Source: Laspinema palackyanum D2a (GTDB lineage Bacteria; Cyanobacteriota; Cyanobacteriia; Cyanobacteriales; Laspinemataceae). From it: 64,000 nt of DNA. The notes beneath the pieces are model-generated. The model had not been told where the DNA came from and did not search any database. It saw only the letters and a list, made by a program, of their open reading frames with translations. Below, in pieces: positions 63,707 to 64,000 of the stretch. The first letter of the stretch is position 1, and each line of letters starts with the position of its first letter. A program made the position numbers and the translations under genes. The DNA is taken from the NCBI GenBank assembly GCA_025370845.1, contig JAMXFF010000018.1, positions 70,777-134,776 of the forward strand, read 5' to 3'.

Positions 63707-63788
63707 GGCGATCGCCTGTAGAGAAAAAGGCGATCGCCTTTCTGAGATTTGGGGCGATCGCATTTCTGAGATGTGGGGCGATCGCCTG
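63707..63788. repeat. Cluster of four HIP1 octamers
   Basis: GCGATCGC occurs four times within about 80 bases after pyrE, separated by similar spacers (TTTCTGAGAT-type). The repetition of spacer sequence indicates local duplication rather than chance. Confidence 0.75.
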
Positions 63789-63953
63789 GAGTATCACAAC
63801 CCGATGGTTTCCACAAAACGTCGGTGAACCGTCAAAATTTAGGTTGAAGAACTTATTTTTTTAAGGCTTATTTCTGGTGCATTGGGTGCGGGTAACACCC
63901 AATTAAAGACTCTCCCATTCTTCTCTATCCCTCTTCTGTCACCCTGGCTAGAG

Positions 63954-63959
63954 TATAAT
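63954..63959 (+). promoter_or_regulatory. Possible -10 element for a gene starting at the window edge
   Basis: TATAAT stands 32 bases before an ATG at 63991, which is the start of a possible gene cut by the window end (MIA-). No good -35 box is evident (TTCTGT near 63934 is the best candidate). The short ORF cannot be judged. Confidence 0.25.
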
Positions 63960-64000
63960 AAAAAAAACGGCTGAAAGCCAGAGCAGGACCATGATTGCCC

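Noticed and set aside
63991..64000. Gene starting at the right edge
   Set aside because: Only three codons are visible; a TATAAT stands upstream but nothing can be called.

Overview
The window is from a cyanobacterium, most likely a filamentous motile one of the Oscillatoria/Phormidium/Laspinema kind; the genus is an inference. Direct evidence is the very dense octamer GCGATCGC (HIP1), a phycobilisome gene (apcD), a photosystem II micro-protein gene (psb30), a cyAbrB regulator, COP23-type proteins, heptamer tandem repeats and large multi-PAS sensory proteins.

Layout. 1-1823 (+): the 3' end of a CheA with a fused receiver, then cheB. 2085-2767: a VapBC-like pair whose toxin is broken by a 53-bp palindromic insertion. 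3185-8539 (-): a 1784-residue kinase/ATPase/GAF/SpoIIE-phosphatase protein. 8642-10073: a SnoaL-like protein, gene remnants, heptamer repeats and a Uma2 nuclease. 10094-22853 (-): a chemosensory operon in the order receiver, CheW, MCP, MCP, CheA-receiver, CheW. 23535-25067: TPP riboswitch, thiC and terminator. 25089-27224: convergent putative endonuclease and N6-adenine methyltransferase. 27297-30498: Tat-type flavin oxidase and GAF-PAS-adenylate cyclase. 30990-36155: tsaE, yvcK, and an Mla/TGD-type lipid-transport ATPase plus MCE protein. 36310-41115: cyAbrB, lpxD, a DUF1232 protein, an RlmD-type methyltransferase and apcD. 41229-42136: dense palindromic repeats. 42273-48826: two beta-helix/COP23 secreted proteins, the second with an added serine protease domain, then recJ. 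48832-52827: PAS-Crp regulator, lone receiver, a small unknown protein and psb30. 53093-59612: cysteine-cluster protein, a two-gene Gdt1/Mnx-type transporter, a DUF4149-like protein, queC, an RHH protein, a CNNM/CBS protein and a surface protein. 60045-62432: tRNA-Ile(CAU) interrupted by a 2.3-kb group II intron encoding an RT-HNH protein. 62575-63694: a secreted small protein and pyrE.

The most interesting points. First, the receptor at 13959-17642 starts with an ETR1-type ethylene-binding domain that keeps the Asp, Tyr, Cys and His of the copper/ethylene site, followed by six PAS domains, HAMP and an MCP signalling tip. It sits in an operon with CheA, two CheW and a receiver. The neighbouring receptor (17968-21738) has the same three-helix topology without the copper ligands. 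This looks like an ethylene- or copper-sensing chemotaxis module. Second, the group II intron splits the anticodon (between nt 35 and 36) of the lysidine-type tRNA-Ile, so AUA decoding would depend on splicing unless another copy exists. Third, there is repeated evidence of small palindromic elements, including one inside another and one inside a toxin gene.

All family assignments are by eye from motifs; no database search or alignment was run.
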